This document shows positions 8,996-18,624 of a stretch of 64,000 nucleotides of DNA, piece after piece. Below the pieces are notes generated by a model. The model worked only from the letters and a program-made list of their open reading frames with translations, was not told where the DNA came from and made no database searches. Made by a program: the position numbers and the translations under genes. How positions within the stretch are numbered: position 1 is the first letter of the stretch; each line of letters opens with the position of its first letter. The DNA is from Lantana camara (taxonomy: Eukaryota > Streptophyta > Magnoliopsida > Lamiales > Verbenaceae). Location of the stretch: NCBI GenBank assembly GCA_037501455.1, contig CM074857.1:103201501-103265500 (forward strand). The letters run 5' to 3'.

Positions 8996-9795
8996 ATGAA
9001 TTTCTCCTCTCTTTGTCTTCAAAATAATATTTTTCATAAGGCTTTCGCAACAGGAATTGGTGCGGACACTCCAATCTGGAGTCTGGATCAGGCGGATATC
9101 TTTACTGTAAAATCCACGTACCATGCAATCCGAGAAAAACATCAAACAATCCAATTATTTAAATCTATTTGGAGTGCAAATTTAACACCGACAATCCAGG
9201 TCTTTGCTTGGAGAGTGTTAATGGACTGGATTCTGGTGGATGACCGATTAGAAAGTAAGGGTTCGTTATTCCGTCCAAATGTGTTTGTTGCAAGGCAAGA
9301 GAGACACTTGAGCATGTTCTCTTGAACATTAACAAAGTTAAGAAAGTTTGGGATTACTTTACGGACCTTTTCAGCCACCAGCATATGGAAGCTTCGAATC
9401 CAGCTGCGGTTCTCCAGAGTTTGATAGGTTCGACGCCGTACAGCTCCCAAAAGCATATTCGAGTTGTCATTCCGTTGCTAATTATGTGGTATGCTTGGCT
9501 GAAACGCAAGAGAAGTAAACATGAAGGGAGTTTCTATTCTTATCTTAACATAATTCGACATGTTAAATTGGCCTGTTTATCAACTAAATCGAATTGGTCA
9601 GTTACGTCTTCATTAAAAAAAAAAAAAAAAGAAAAAGAAAAAATGGTCGGTTGGCTCAAACTTAACACAGATGGTCCCTCTCGTGGCAATCCAGGGCCTG
9701 CTGGGATTATAAGGGATCCGGCTGGGAATGTCATACGTGCCTTCGGGCAAGGCATAGGACATGCGACTAATTAATATTGAGGCAGAGTTGAGGGC

Positions 9796-9922
9796 TGTTA
9801 AATGTCCCACATCGGTGTGTTAAATGTCCAACGATGCGGTGTTCAATATATAATGGCATGGCAAACCTCCCCTCAACAGCTAGCTTTTGGGGGTGAATAA
9901 GGTCAAAACTCATTATTCAATA
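9796..9922 (+). repeat. TRIM 5' LTR
   Basis: It begins TGTTAAATGTCCCACATCGG and includes a partly duplicated unit TGTTAAATGTCCAACGATG. It ends TTATTCAATA just before the primer site. Confidence 0.9.
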
Positions 9923-9963
9923 TGGTATCAGAGCAACTGAAAATTTGGCATATCATTGCCTCG

Positions 9964-10216
9964 GCGTTTGCTTCAATCCATATATGGATTTATTAAGTCG
10001 ACACACCAGTTTTCCAGAAGTAACGACAGTTGTAGGAGGTGTATAACCCAAAGGAAGGTCCATGTACACTTCTTCGAACAAATCACCATTTAAAAAAGCA
10101 TTATTAACATCTAATTGAGCCAAATGCTACCCATTACAACTTGCAAGTGCCAAAAGAGTTTTGACTGTAACTAGTTTTGCTACGAGTGAGTAAGTATCCA
10201 TATAATCGACCCCCTT
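9964..10216 (-). pseudogene. Antisense copia reverse transcriptase fragment inside the TRIM
   Basis: The minus strand translates to LVAKLVTVKTLLALAS, then [21 protein letters not shown] and LPLGYTPP. These are the copia RT blocks around QLDVxNAFLxGxLxEEVYM. It spans only the N-terminal RT segment, with a stop or two. It was probably joined to the TRIM by template switching during reverse transcription, since it is followed by a repeated LTR tail and primer site. Confidence 0.75.
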
Positions 10217-10400
10217 CATTTGACTATATGGTGAGTAAAGCCAAAACTCATTATTCAATATGGTATCAGAGCGGGTTCACATATGTTCGATTCCTGTGCC
10301 TGTCTCTTCTTTTCACCCGGCTTGTAGATGTTTCATTCCTGCGGCTTGCAAATGTTCATTCCTGCAATGTTCATGCACCAGTTTGAGCGTGACGGGAGTG

Positions 10401-10527
10401 TGTTAAATGTCCCACATCGGTGTGTTAAATGTCCAACGATACGGTGTTCAATATATAATGGCATGACAAACCTCACCTCAACGGCTAGCGTTTGGGGGTG
10501 AGTAAGACCAAAACTCATTATTCAATA
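10401..10527 (+). repeat. TRIM 3' LTR
   Basis: 127 bp, same ends as 9796-9922 with about eight substitutions, followed directly by the AGGGC duplication. Confidence 0.9.
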
Positions 10528-11137
10528 AGGGCTATATTTTGTGAAGTGGCGATTGCAAGGGACTTGGGATGTAGGAATCTATGGCTCGAGATAGATGCAA
10601 AAGTAGCGATATTAATCCTTATGCGAGCTAAATCAGGAAATATTTGCACACAGAATGCTATTACGGAAAGTAAAACACTGTCAGCTAATTTCAACATAAA
10701 GTGACCCATGTATACAGGGAGGGAAACATGGCCGCGAACTGTGACGAACTTTCGTGGTTGATTTGTTGGCAGGTGAATATCATAAGCTGGAGCGAGGGAT
10801 ATGAAAATTGGGTCTGCCTTGAGCGATTATTTTTTAGCTTGAATATTGACGATCAATGCACGATTTTATTACGAGAGAACTAAAGTGGGGATGGAACACC
10901 TGGAGCAGCTTTGTTAATTTGGTTATGTGCCTTAAAGTAATGGGAGATGGAATACAACAAGGATCTTTATCTGAATTGTACGAACAGTCATGTGATTATT
11001 GCCTTAAATACCCTTCGCTGTTATATTGCTGCTATGTTGTGGAGAAATTTCATGGATCTTATGTCTAGATGTGGGATAAGGTTTTGGTTTCAGGTTGGAT
11101 ATCATGAAATTGAAGTTGAGGATATCTGGATGAGCTT

Positions 11138-11196
11138 TTTTTTTTTTCGGTTAACACACACGCACCCAAACGGGAAAACTCAGTATCCCTTTGTGC
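11138..11196 (-). mobile_element. Severely truncated retroposed scrap with poly(A), minus orientation
   Basis: A poly(T) run (11138-11147) followed by about 49 bases is flanked by 16-bp direct repeats ATATC(T/G)GGATGAGCTT (11122-11137 and 11197-11212) with one mismatch. Poly(A) at one end plus a long target duplication is the signature of target-primed reverse transcription by LINE machinery. The source element is not recognisable. Confidence 0.65.
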
Positions 11197-11694
11197 ATAT
11201 CGGGATGAGCTTACATGTTAAGAAACTTGACAGTTTTAAAGTCAGTTTTTGCTCCCTGAATTTGAAGTAGACGGAGGCTTACTTGTATTATTGATCTTTT
11301 TTGTAATGGTGTTTGGGTAGGCACTGCTGGTCCAAGTCAAGTTTTAAGTAACAAGTTTTCCTTATTAGTCCGAATTGGGAATAAGTCATTGATCAATGCT
11401 CATCTAAATCTTACAATGTATCTGGAGGTTGACTCAATTACGGTAACTACGGGACTTAACTGCTAACTTGATTGTCGTAGTTGTGCCTCACTTGAGTAAG
11501 TCCTCGAATGGGACTTCCCTTTAGATTCCTGAGGTTATTCATGACTCACTATTTTGGTGGGCATTTATGCTTGTTTGCCTTGCTTGATACTTGGTTGGGA
11601 CATTTGCTTTTTTGTTTTCTATTGTTATTTATGAGATGGGGGTCTCATTAACCGGCCTACGGTCATCTTGACCAATTTTATTTAAAAAAAAAAA

Positions 11695-12951
11695 AAGAAT
11701 TCAACTAAGAGAAAAAAGAATTAAACACTTCTTATGATATTTTTTCTTTTTATTAGTTAAAATTTTTGTTTATTAAAAACTAGATTGTTGATTATAAATA
11801 TTTAATATATTTTTTCTTTTTATCAATATTAAAATATAAATAATAAATTATTATACTTTAATTATAAATATTATATTAAAATAAATCCAAAAAATATTAA
11901 AAATTCATATAGAATAACCTAGTTAACAAAATATTTATTATATTATTACACATCCATAAATTATTCCTTTTTTTAATTTTAATTTATGTTTTATCTATAC
12001 GTCCATACTATTATATTAAGTAAGAGAGACAAAGGTTATCTCTAATTCTTTTTTATTTTTAGTTTAATTATTTTTGTTCATCACATACATAATGTATCTC
12101 AATAACTTATTTGTCTATTGACCCCACTTTTCTCTCACCCCACTTTTATTATTTTTGTATATTTTTTTCTCATATTTTTTAATTTATATTTTAACTATTT
12201 ATCTATTAATATATAATAATTAAATTTATATTAAGACCAACAATTTAATTTAATATCTTAAATAAAAATATTTTATTTTTGCACAAGCATTCGTGTGCAC
12301 AATTACTAGTATAAATTATTAATGTGTATTGACCACCAAAAAGAAAAAAGAGTGACTAAGCAATTGTTAATTCCGCTTGGGAAGTGCATTTTTTGGTATT
12401 TGGGACTAATTTGGTCAAAATAAAAAGTCAGGGACCGAAAAAAAAAAAAAAAATACAGGATGAAAAAAATTTGGTCTATCGAAAAAAAATTAGCTTATAA
12501 ACAGTGGCCAGTGGGACAGACTAAAAATGCAATTTTCTCAAATTTTAATTATTAGATTCACACGTCCGTTAGATTTTTAGTGTTTGGGACTAAAGTGTTC
12601 TAGGATTTGAAATTAAAAGTGTTGGAAAAACAAATGGGTGGAATCTTTTAAAATAAATTCTGAGACAAAAAAAAAAAAAAAAAATTGACCGTAAATCTAC
12701 AGGACCAAAAGTACAATTTTCTCTATAATCTATTTCTTTAATATTTTGAGAATGTAATGAGCCTAATAAATAACCGAAAAAAAAAAGTTATGGGATTCGT
12801 ATATCTCCAAATGATTTATTAGGTGTGTGCAAACATCGCATCAACTACTAATATTAACTGTGTATCAAGCCATTCTCCAGAAAGGCAGAAACAACACACT
12901 TAGCGATACTACCGAGAAGTTCAAACAAAGTAACAAAAGATTTGGGTAGTT
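11695..12951. other. AT-rich intergenic stretch with decayed repeat termini
   Basis: No coding signal. 12390-12720 has phrases such as GGGACTAA, GGACCAAAAGTACAATTTTC and long A runs that resemble eroded MULE ends, but no paired terminal repeat or target duplication could be found. It also holds the Helitron candidate at 11993-12309. Confidence 0.5.
11993..12309 (+). mobile_element. Candidate short non-autonomous Helitron
   Basis: The right end reads TGCACA-AGCATTCG-TGTGCA (6-bp stem) followed by AATTA and CTAG, then host T (12310), matching the Helitron 3' rule of hairpin plus CTAG and insertion between A and T. A possible left end TCTATACG follows an A at 11992. The left end is weak (an alternative TCCATACT starts at 12002), and no second copy is available in the window. 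Confidence 0.35.
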
Positions 12952-14134
12952 CTAAACTTTGACATCATGGATAACCGGCCGAATAACCCGAGTTCTTTTG
13001 TGTTGCTGAGCATGAGCCTTGTATCTCTGCAAAAACAAAAATGCTTTTGAGTTTTAATGGAATCCACAACCAAAAAGTTAAATAGTTTTCATATAATCTC
13101 AGCAACACTCATACAAAGAAGAAAGAAACCTCATATTGATTTTCCACGTCCATCTCTGAAAGCCCTTCCACCTTCATAAACTCCATTATTGACTCCGGAC
13201 AGGCTTCTGTAAGTTAGGACAAACAATTACAACCAACTTATTAGTATCAAAATAAAATTCTAAGTGTCACAAAATAATGAAAATATAGACAGACTGACTT
13301 ACTTTCACCCAAAACATAAATTGCAGCCACAAACTTGTAATGCACCTCAGAAGCCCAAACATCATCAGAAGGAAATGTCTCTATCATCCTCTTAACTTTA
13401 CACCTGGCAGCAACCCCCCTAATCCAGCGCACCCTTTTTAATAGCTTCTCGACATTATCAGTCGTCACCGGCTTAGATAAAGCCCATTCAACGAGATTAA
13501 ACCTCCAAGCTGGCCCTTTCTCAGCAGAGTATGTATCTACATTAAAAACATGAACGGATTCTAATTGATTACAGATTCTTTAGACAAGTGTATGTAGCAT
13601 TATCTATACTGCAGCAAGCAAATATGATGAGCAAGAGTTCAACTTACATATAGTAGGTATGTTTGTGTTCATTCGTATTGAACCTGCAACGCTATAGCCA
13701 TCGATATCATCTACATGCTCGTCACAAAATACAAAATCAAACTTATCTCTGCCATCGCGAACCAGTGCAACAGCTTCAACTCCATTATTAGTCGACATAA
13801 CTGAAAACAACAAAGAATGCAAACAGTCAACACATAGAGAGAGTCGTTCTACTTCTAATATTTATATAACATTGATGAGTGGAATTATTAGTATGTCGAT
13901 CTACTGTGATATGATTCAAAAGGGCTCAAGGTAATCTGAAAGTTGTAGCCGACATAGAACTTTGCAACTGAATTACAATGAAATAAAACCTTGGAATCCG
14001 TATTGGTTAAGCACATCCTCAAGGTTCTTGGCACAGTTGTGATCAGAAGTTGCAACCAAAACTTTGTAAGTTACTGGGAATTGAATTGGAAATTCAATTG
14101 CTGCAAGTACATCAATTACTTGTCTATTCGCCAT
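12952..14134 (-). CDS. Type-B response-regulator-like protein (receiver plus GARP domain), 227 aa, 5 exons
   Basis: Exons on the minus strand: 14134-13990, 13800-13648, 13536-13303, 13206-13130 and 13026-12952 (stop). All four introns are GT-AG, and every junction keeps the frame, giving 227 residues. The receiver domain (about 22-145) keeps the phospho-acceptor Asp (D75 in FVFCDEHV), a Ser (S103) and the Lys-Pro pair (K121), but only one N-terminal acidic residue (D31) where most receivers have two. The second half (about 159-208) resembles the GARP/MYB-like B motif: VWASEVHYKFVAA, LGEKACPESIMEFMKVEGL. The usual SHLQKYR is degraded to NQYERYK. Type-B regulators are nuclear cytokinin-response transcription factors, usually much longer with a C-terminal activation region that is absent here. 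It may be functional but diverged. Confidence 0.8.
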
Positions 14135-14450
14135 CCTAATTACACAGGTAAGTTAGTTTTCTGGATATTGATCATTAAGGAAGTTGGATATAAAATTATC
14201 GTGGGTTCTCCGTGGTGAATATCAGATTAGATTAAACAAAGCGATAGATTGTAAGAAAACGCCCGAGTAAACCATAACAACAAATTCAAGAAGCCAGAAA
14301 AAACCATACGAAAGGTAAAATTGTGAAACCTGGAAAAAGCTTTAGATCAGTCGGAAGGCAGAATTACCTCTTCGTGTGCGAATTTCCTCTTCCTGTGTCT
14401 CTAATGTTTGAGTGGAGAAAATTAGGGCGGAGGCGGATGGAATTGATATG

Positions 14451-14460
14451 ATATATATAG
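14451..14460 (-). promoter_or_regulatory. Possible TATA box of the response-regulator-like gene
   Basis: Minus strand CTATATATAT lies about 320 bases upstream of the ATG. A purine/pyrimidine-rich leader follows, with a donor-like GAGGTAATTC near 14369. A 5'-UTR intron ending at TTAG just before GATGG (14135) is possible. No transcript evidence is available. Confidence 0.4.
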
Positions 14461-14479
14461 TGAGTCATGAGATCTTCTT

Positions 14480-15045
14480 TAAATGTCGATATTAATGTTG
14501 GGATTCTCTTTAAATGTCTGCATTAATGTGAGGAGAAACTTGCGTTTTTTTAGCACTCTGGTAAATATGTGAGTGATTCTCTTTCAAATCCCACAAAATT
14601 TTCAAGATATTTTAACAACAAGGAGTATGAAAAGATTGAAAAATGAATGTAGACTCTCTGTATCTCATAATATATACTTGTAATCCCACCACCCTCTATG
14701 CGCGTAACTAATAAAATTATAATTATTTAAATATATATTAAATTAAAATTTTTATGTTTATATTCATTTTTAATATAATTAAAATTTAAAAAGTAATATA
14801 AAATAGAAAAAAAATAATTTTAGAGTCCAACACATCGAGTGGTTAATATAATAGTACTAACCTACCACCCTACAATGCACGAAATTATTATAATTATATT
14901 ATATTTAAAATAAATAAAAAATATTATATATATCGAATTATTTTAATTAAATTATATTTAAAATAGTTGAAAATTATTATTAATTATTTTTTTAATAACA
15001 CATAATCATATGTTTTCGTGCGATGCATGTAATTATAAGTTGTAA
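14480..15045. other. AT-rich intergenic sequence, nothing recognised
   Basis: A 30-bp near-repeat (TTCTTTAAATGTCGATATTAATG and a copy) occurs at 14473-14530. The rest is AT-rich with no coding signal and serves as the target of MULE-2. Confidence 0.5.
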
Positions 15046-15054
15046 AAAAAATAA

Positions 15055-15475
15055 GGAAAAATTTCATTTTTAGTCCTCTAAAGATAGTGTTGTTCGCTTT
15101 TGGTCCCGAACTTTTCACTTTTCTCACATTGCATCCTTTATGTTTCAAAAAATCTCAATTTCAGTCTTTTTACTAACGGACGTTAAAAAATTGACGGAAA
15201 AAGGCGCGTGTCACACACGTCCCACTCACATTAAAAAGGAAATTTTCATTTTTGGTCCTCTAAAGATGCTCTTGTTCGTTCTTGGTCCTGATCTTTTAAC
15301 TTTTCTCATATTATATCCTTTTTTATTTTATATTTCTCAATTTTAGTCCTCCGCATCATACGTGGCAGAAATTTGGAGATTTTTTTTCTAATTTTCCCTC
15401 CAAAATCTGAGTTGGCACGTGACGTGGATTATTAATATTTAAGAAAAAATGAAAAATGCCACGTAATTATTGAAA
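15055..15475 (+). repeat. MULE-2 left terminal inverted repeat
   Basis: It pairs with about 16160-16569. It includes the phrases CCAAAATCTGAGTTGGCA and ACGTGGCA that reappear inverted on the right. Confidence 0.8.
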
Positions 15476-16159
15476 ATAGAAAATAGGTCGTTTCTCGATG
15501 GAATTTTGCAAATGAATAGTGTAAATCGAGCACCGCGACACAAGGAACATGATGACACAGACGGGATTGAAATCTGACCAACAGTTTAAGAAATATGACC
15601 GGTTAAACATGGCTGATCGCAACTCCAATCAGCAAAAAATTTGAACTAGTCGTGCAGCCAGCTCCGATAACGAAATTCGGTGAATGAGATATGAAAATTC
15701 ATCTACTCGACGAGAGCTACAACCTGGGAGTGGTATCATGGCCTGAAACATCCGAACGACGGAGATATTGGCTGGTAAATTTGCGGCCGACAACACACGT
15801 AACAGGCTAGTTTCTGGCAATTTTAGCGGTTAATCGGAGCACCCACAACATGAGCATTATAGTATGCTTCAGGATGAATCTATTGGGATTGATCTCGAGG
15901 ATTGACATGTTATTTTGGCGGAAATATCGTCGGTTGAAGTCGGCAAGGTGGCGTGACTTTTAGGACCTCGAACGAGCGTTTCCGACGATGGAATGGGGTC
16001 AATAGGTACGCGCTTCGAACGTCACAATGAGACGACTTGAACAGTGGGGGATCATATAGTCCAATTCATCCGGAGAACGAAACAACAATTTTAAAATAGA
16101 AAATTTGGGATAAAATTAGAAAAAAAAAACTATAATAGAGCGGTATTTTGTTAAATAAA

Positions 16160-16569
16160 AATAGTTTATGTAATTACGTGGTATTTTTTTATTTTTTTTA
16201 ATAATACACATCATATGCCAACTCAGATTTTGGAGGAAAAATTAGGAAAAATTTCCAAAATTTTGCCACATAGGATGTAGAGGACTAAAATTGAAAAATA
16301 TGAAATAAAAAAGGATAAAACGTGAGAAAATAATCAGGACCAAAATCGAACTAGAGCATCTTTAGAGGACCAAAAATTATATTTTCCCTTTAATGTGAGT
16401 GGCGCGTGAGTGACATGCGCCTTTTTCCATCAATTTTTTAATGTCCGTTAGTAAAAGGACTGAAATTGAGATTTTTTGAAATATAAAGGATGCAATGTGA
16501 GAAAAGTGAAAAGTTCAGGACCAAAAGCGAACAAGGCTATCTTTAGAGGACTAAAAATGAAATTTTCCC
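16160..16569 (-). repeat. MULE-2 right terminal inverted repeat
   Basis: Inverted, diverged copy of 15055-15475. Inner boundaries are approximate because small insertions accumulate towards the centre. Confidence 0.8.
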
Positions 16570-16578
16570 AAAAAATAA

Positions 16579-17771
16579 TCAAATGGTAGTAGGCAACTCG
16601 TGCTGTAGTTTTATAGTTATCTTATATTTTAAAGTAACTAAAAATTATTAGACACTAAAATAATATTATAATTATAAAGAAGTTATATTACTATTACATT
16701 ACATATAGAACATCTAACTAAAAATATTTAAAGTTATTATTATTATCAATAAAATTAAGTAAAAATAAATGTAAAATCTCACAACTCTTATCTTAAAATA
16801 TTAAGTCATAAACCTCTGCAGGGAGAGATGTCCGCATTTAATGCATCTGTACCTGCTAACTCCAGGTGAGTGGGTCGAGATCATAGCTCGCTCGAGAGGT
16901 TTCTGGGTCGAAAACCTTCTATAGATCGAGGAGTGTGGGATCACCTAGAATAAGGAGAGAAAATTTTCCAAACTATTGGTACAAATGCTAGCTCGAGGGA
17001 GGGTGAGAGTTCGGTCAAGATGATGGCGTGGACTAATCAACCAACTGGACTTACACGAGACATACAGTGATGACACATGGAGCCTTGTCAACAGAGCGGG
17101 ATTTTCCCCTATTATATCCCCCTCGGTTATCATGAATGGCATGGTGATCGACCTTAGTGTTCGAGTTGAATCGCTGATGTGGATGTAATCTACCTCCTAG
17201 CACGAGGGGTGACACATGACAGGTACATCGACCTTATGGCCTATGGCTCGGAGGTGCGAAAGAGTGAGTAGACGTGTGGGTGAGCCTCACGTGATTGGAA
17301 AGAGACGATTGAGTTCCCATCTTTTCACGCGTACAGTGGTTACTCCTTTTTGAAATTCAACCTCTCACAACACCTTTTGAGGCATAAATAAAGGCGGTTA
17401 GGCTTGGAAGGCGGAGCACTAACGCCGGTTACTGTGGAGCACAACTGTAGAGATAACGGATTGGGATCCTCCATTACCAACAATAAATGTCTGCCTTTTT
17501 CCAAATGAGAAATTATTGTCCAACTACCCTGTGCAACCTGAAAATAGCAAGAAAAACTTTGACAAAAAAAAGTACTTCAAAAAACCTTATATTTTACAAA
17601 ATATGTACGCAAAATCCTAGAACAACTATGTGCAATACACGCATGTTGACTGCGACTGAGATTGAAATTTTTTTCACTTTTCAAATAAAATGACTATTTT
17701 ACTCCTCTAATATATATATTGAATTATATATCATCCCCAACCTCCAGGCCGGCCATCCCCTTCACCGTTGC
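16579..17771. other. Intergenic stretch; 16810-17480 resembles a decayed LTR
   Basis: 16579-16800 is AT-rich with nothing recognised. 16810-17480 is of balanced composition and ends with a TATA-like GCATAAATAAAGGCGG (17382-17397), followed by GGTTACTGTGGAGC; this looks like U3/R of an old LTR. No matching second LTR, primer site or coding sequence was found, so the assignment is weak. 17490-17771 holds no gene. Confidence 0.3.
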
Positions 17772-17776
17772 CGCCG

Positions 17777-18318
17777 TGTCAAGGGTCGCCCGCGCTCTAG
17801 GGCCCCTTGACCCGCGACTCAACGTGGCCGCCAGGCCACCCCGCAACCAAGACCGCATCAACGACAAGACAAGCTGCTATCGTGTCTTAGGTGCTAGGGT
17901 CTTTGTACATGTAAATAGTTAATTAGTCGGTAGTGGGCAAGTTGCTGCCCTTTTGTCCTGCTTTTCGCGCGGTGTAACCCCCTGTAATAGTACGTGAGGT
18001 CACAACAGAAATATTTTTTTTAAGTACTTTAGGGGAGAGCAGGTATTCGAAGCATAGTTAAGCAGCGTTCTATTGTAATCTCGGGCAATCTCCCTGGTCC
18101 TTTGTGGACGCCCGCACAAGTGTACTATATTCTTGGTGAATATAATGAAAGTTAATTTCCCTTCAATGTTGCTGTCCCTCTAAAGCGTTCCACTGGGGTG
18201 GGCGTGAGTGCGACGTACAGCGTACGTACATAGTTGGTTAGGCGTACGTAGCGAGCAAGAAGCCGCTGCTAGCCACACGGTGCACAGTTCCTAGCAACCT
18301 ACTCGGTGCCCCGTGAGA
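17777..18318 (+). repeat. Gypsy-1 5' LTR (542 bp)
   Basis: It begins TGTCAAGGG and ends CCCGTGAGA; the ends TG...GA are not the usual TG...CA, and both LTRs share them. Confidence 0.95.
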
Positions 18319-18320
18319 GG

Positions 18321-18333
18321 TGGTATCAGAGCC
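18321..18333 (+). other. Gypsy-1 primer binding site
   Basis: TGGTATCAGAGCC is complementary to the 3' end of plant initiator Met tRNA, two bases after the LTR. Confidence 0.9.
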
Positions 18334-18366
18334 TCGGCTCTTGATCCACAGGACCGAGGTAAGAAT

Positions 18367-18624
18367 ATGGCTGAAGAATCAGGGGCCGCGGAGCCCGTAA
18401 AGAAAAGCACTAAAGTGCGATTGGATGACGTGGAAGAAGAAAATGGAAGGCTCTCATATGTTGTTGCGAGCCTAGAGGAAAAGGTTGAAACTTTGGAAGA
18501 GGAGGTCGTGGACCTCCAAGCTCAGCTTGGCGAGAGCAGGGCTGCCTGCCAAGCTTTTGCGGAAATAATCAGAACGAGCGACCTCGAGGGAGTGAGGCGC
18601 GATATGGAAGAGATGAGAATATAA
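18367..18624 (+). pseudogene. gag: Gypsy-1 gag N-terminal segment
   Basis: 85 codons from the first ATG after the primer site. It is Glu/Lys-rich with a likely coiled coil (SLEEKVETLEEEVVDLQAQL, about 37-56). It ends at TAA 18622-18624. The following codons [12 protein letters not shown] continue in the same frame into the rest of gag, so this is a single nonsense codon inside gag, probably a GAA-to-TAA type change, not a natural end. Confidence 0.8.

Larger units (their letters stand above)
9796..10527 (+). mobile_element. TRIM: complete 732-bp miniature LTR retrotransposon carrying an antisense RT fragment
   Basis: Two 127-bp LTRs (8 differences by eye), a primer site TGGTATCAGAGC (9923-9934, initiator Met tRNA) and a purine tract GACGGGAGTG (10391-10400) are present. 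A perfect 5-bp target duplication AGGGC occurs at 9791-9795 and 10528-10532. Removing the element and one duplication rejoins the interrupted LINE RNase H in frame, which confirms the ends. LTRs start TG and end TA, not CA. It has no coding capacity of its own. The interior holds an antisense copia RT piece and a second partial LTR tail plus primer site at 10229-10271. Confidence 0.9.
9020..11694 (+). mobile_element. LINE remnant (zf-RVT and RNase H end), 5' truncated, split by a TRIM
   Basis: 9058-9310 encodes the region ending a plant LINE reverse transcriptase: TPIWSLDQADIFTVKSTYHAI then SIWSANLTPTIQVFAWRVL, a zf-RVT-type domain with its zinc ligands degraded. From 9640, GWLKLNTDGPSRGNPGPAGI begins a plant-type RNase H. 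This is cut by the TRIM at 9795 and continues at 10533 (ARDLGCRNLWLEIDAKV, then HVYREGNMAAN near 10700). The 3' end GGTCTCATTAACCGG ... TTGACC runs into poly(A) at 11682-11694, as expected for LINEs. Frameshifts are frequent, so it is a pseudogene. Confidence 0.75.
15055..16569. mobile_element. MULE-2: non-autonomous Mutator-like element, complete
   Basis: Terminal inverted repeats of roughly 400 bp begin GGAAAAATTTC and end GAAATTTTCCC, with a perfect 9-bp target duplication AAAAAATAA (15046-15054 and 16570-16578). Each arm contains a two-fold tandem of a module of about 185 bp (CATTTTTAGTCCTCTAAAG at 15067 and CATTTTTGGTCCTCTAAAG at 15247). The interior (about 15485-16085) is less AT-rich and has no recognisable gene. 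It shares GTCGTTTCTCGA(C/T)GGAATT with the interior of MULE-1, so the two are related. Confidence 0.9.
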
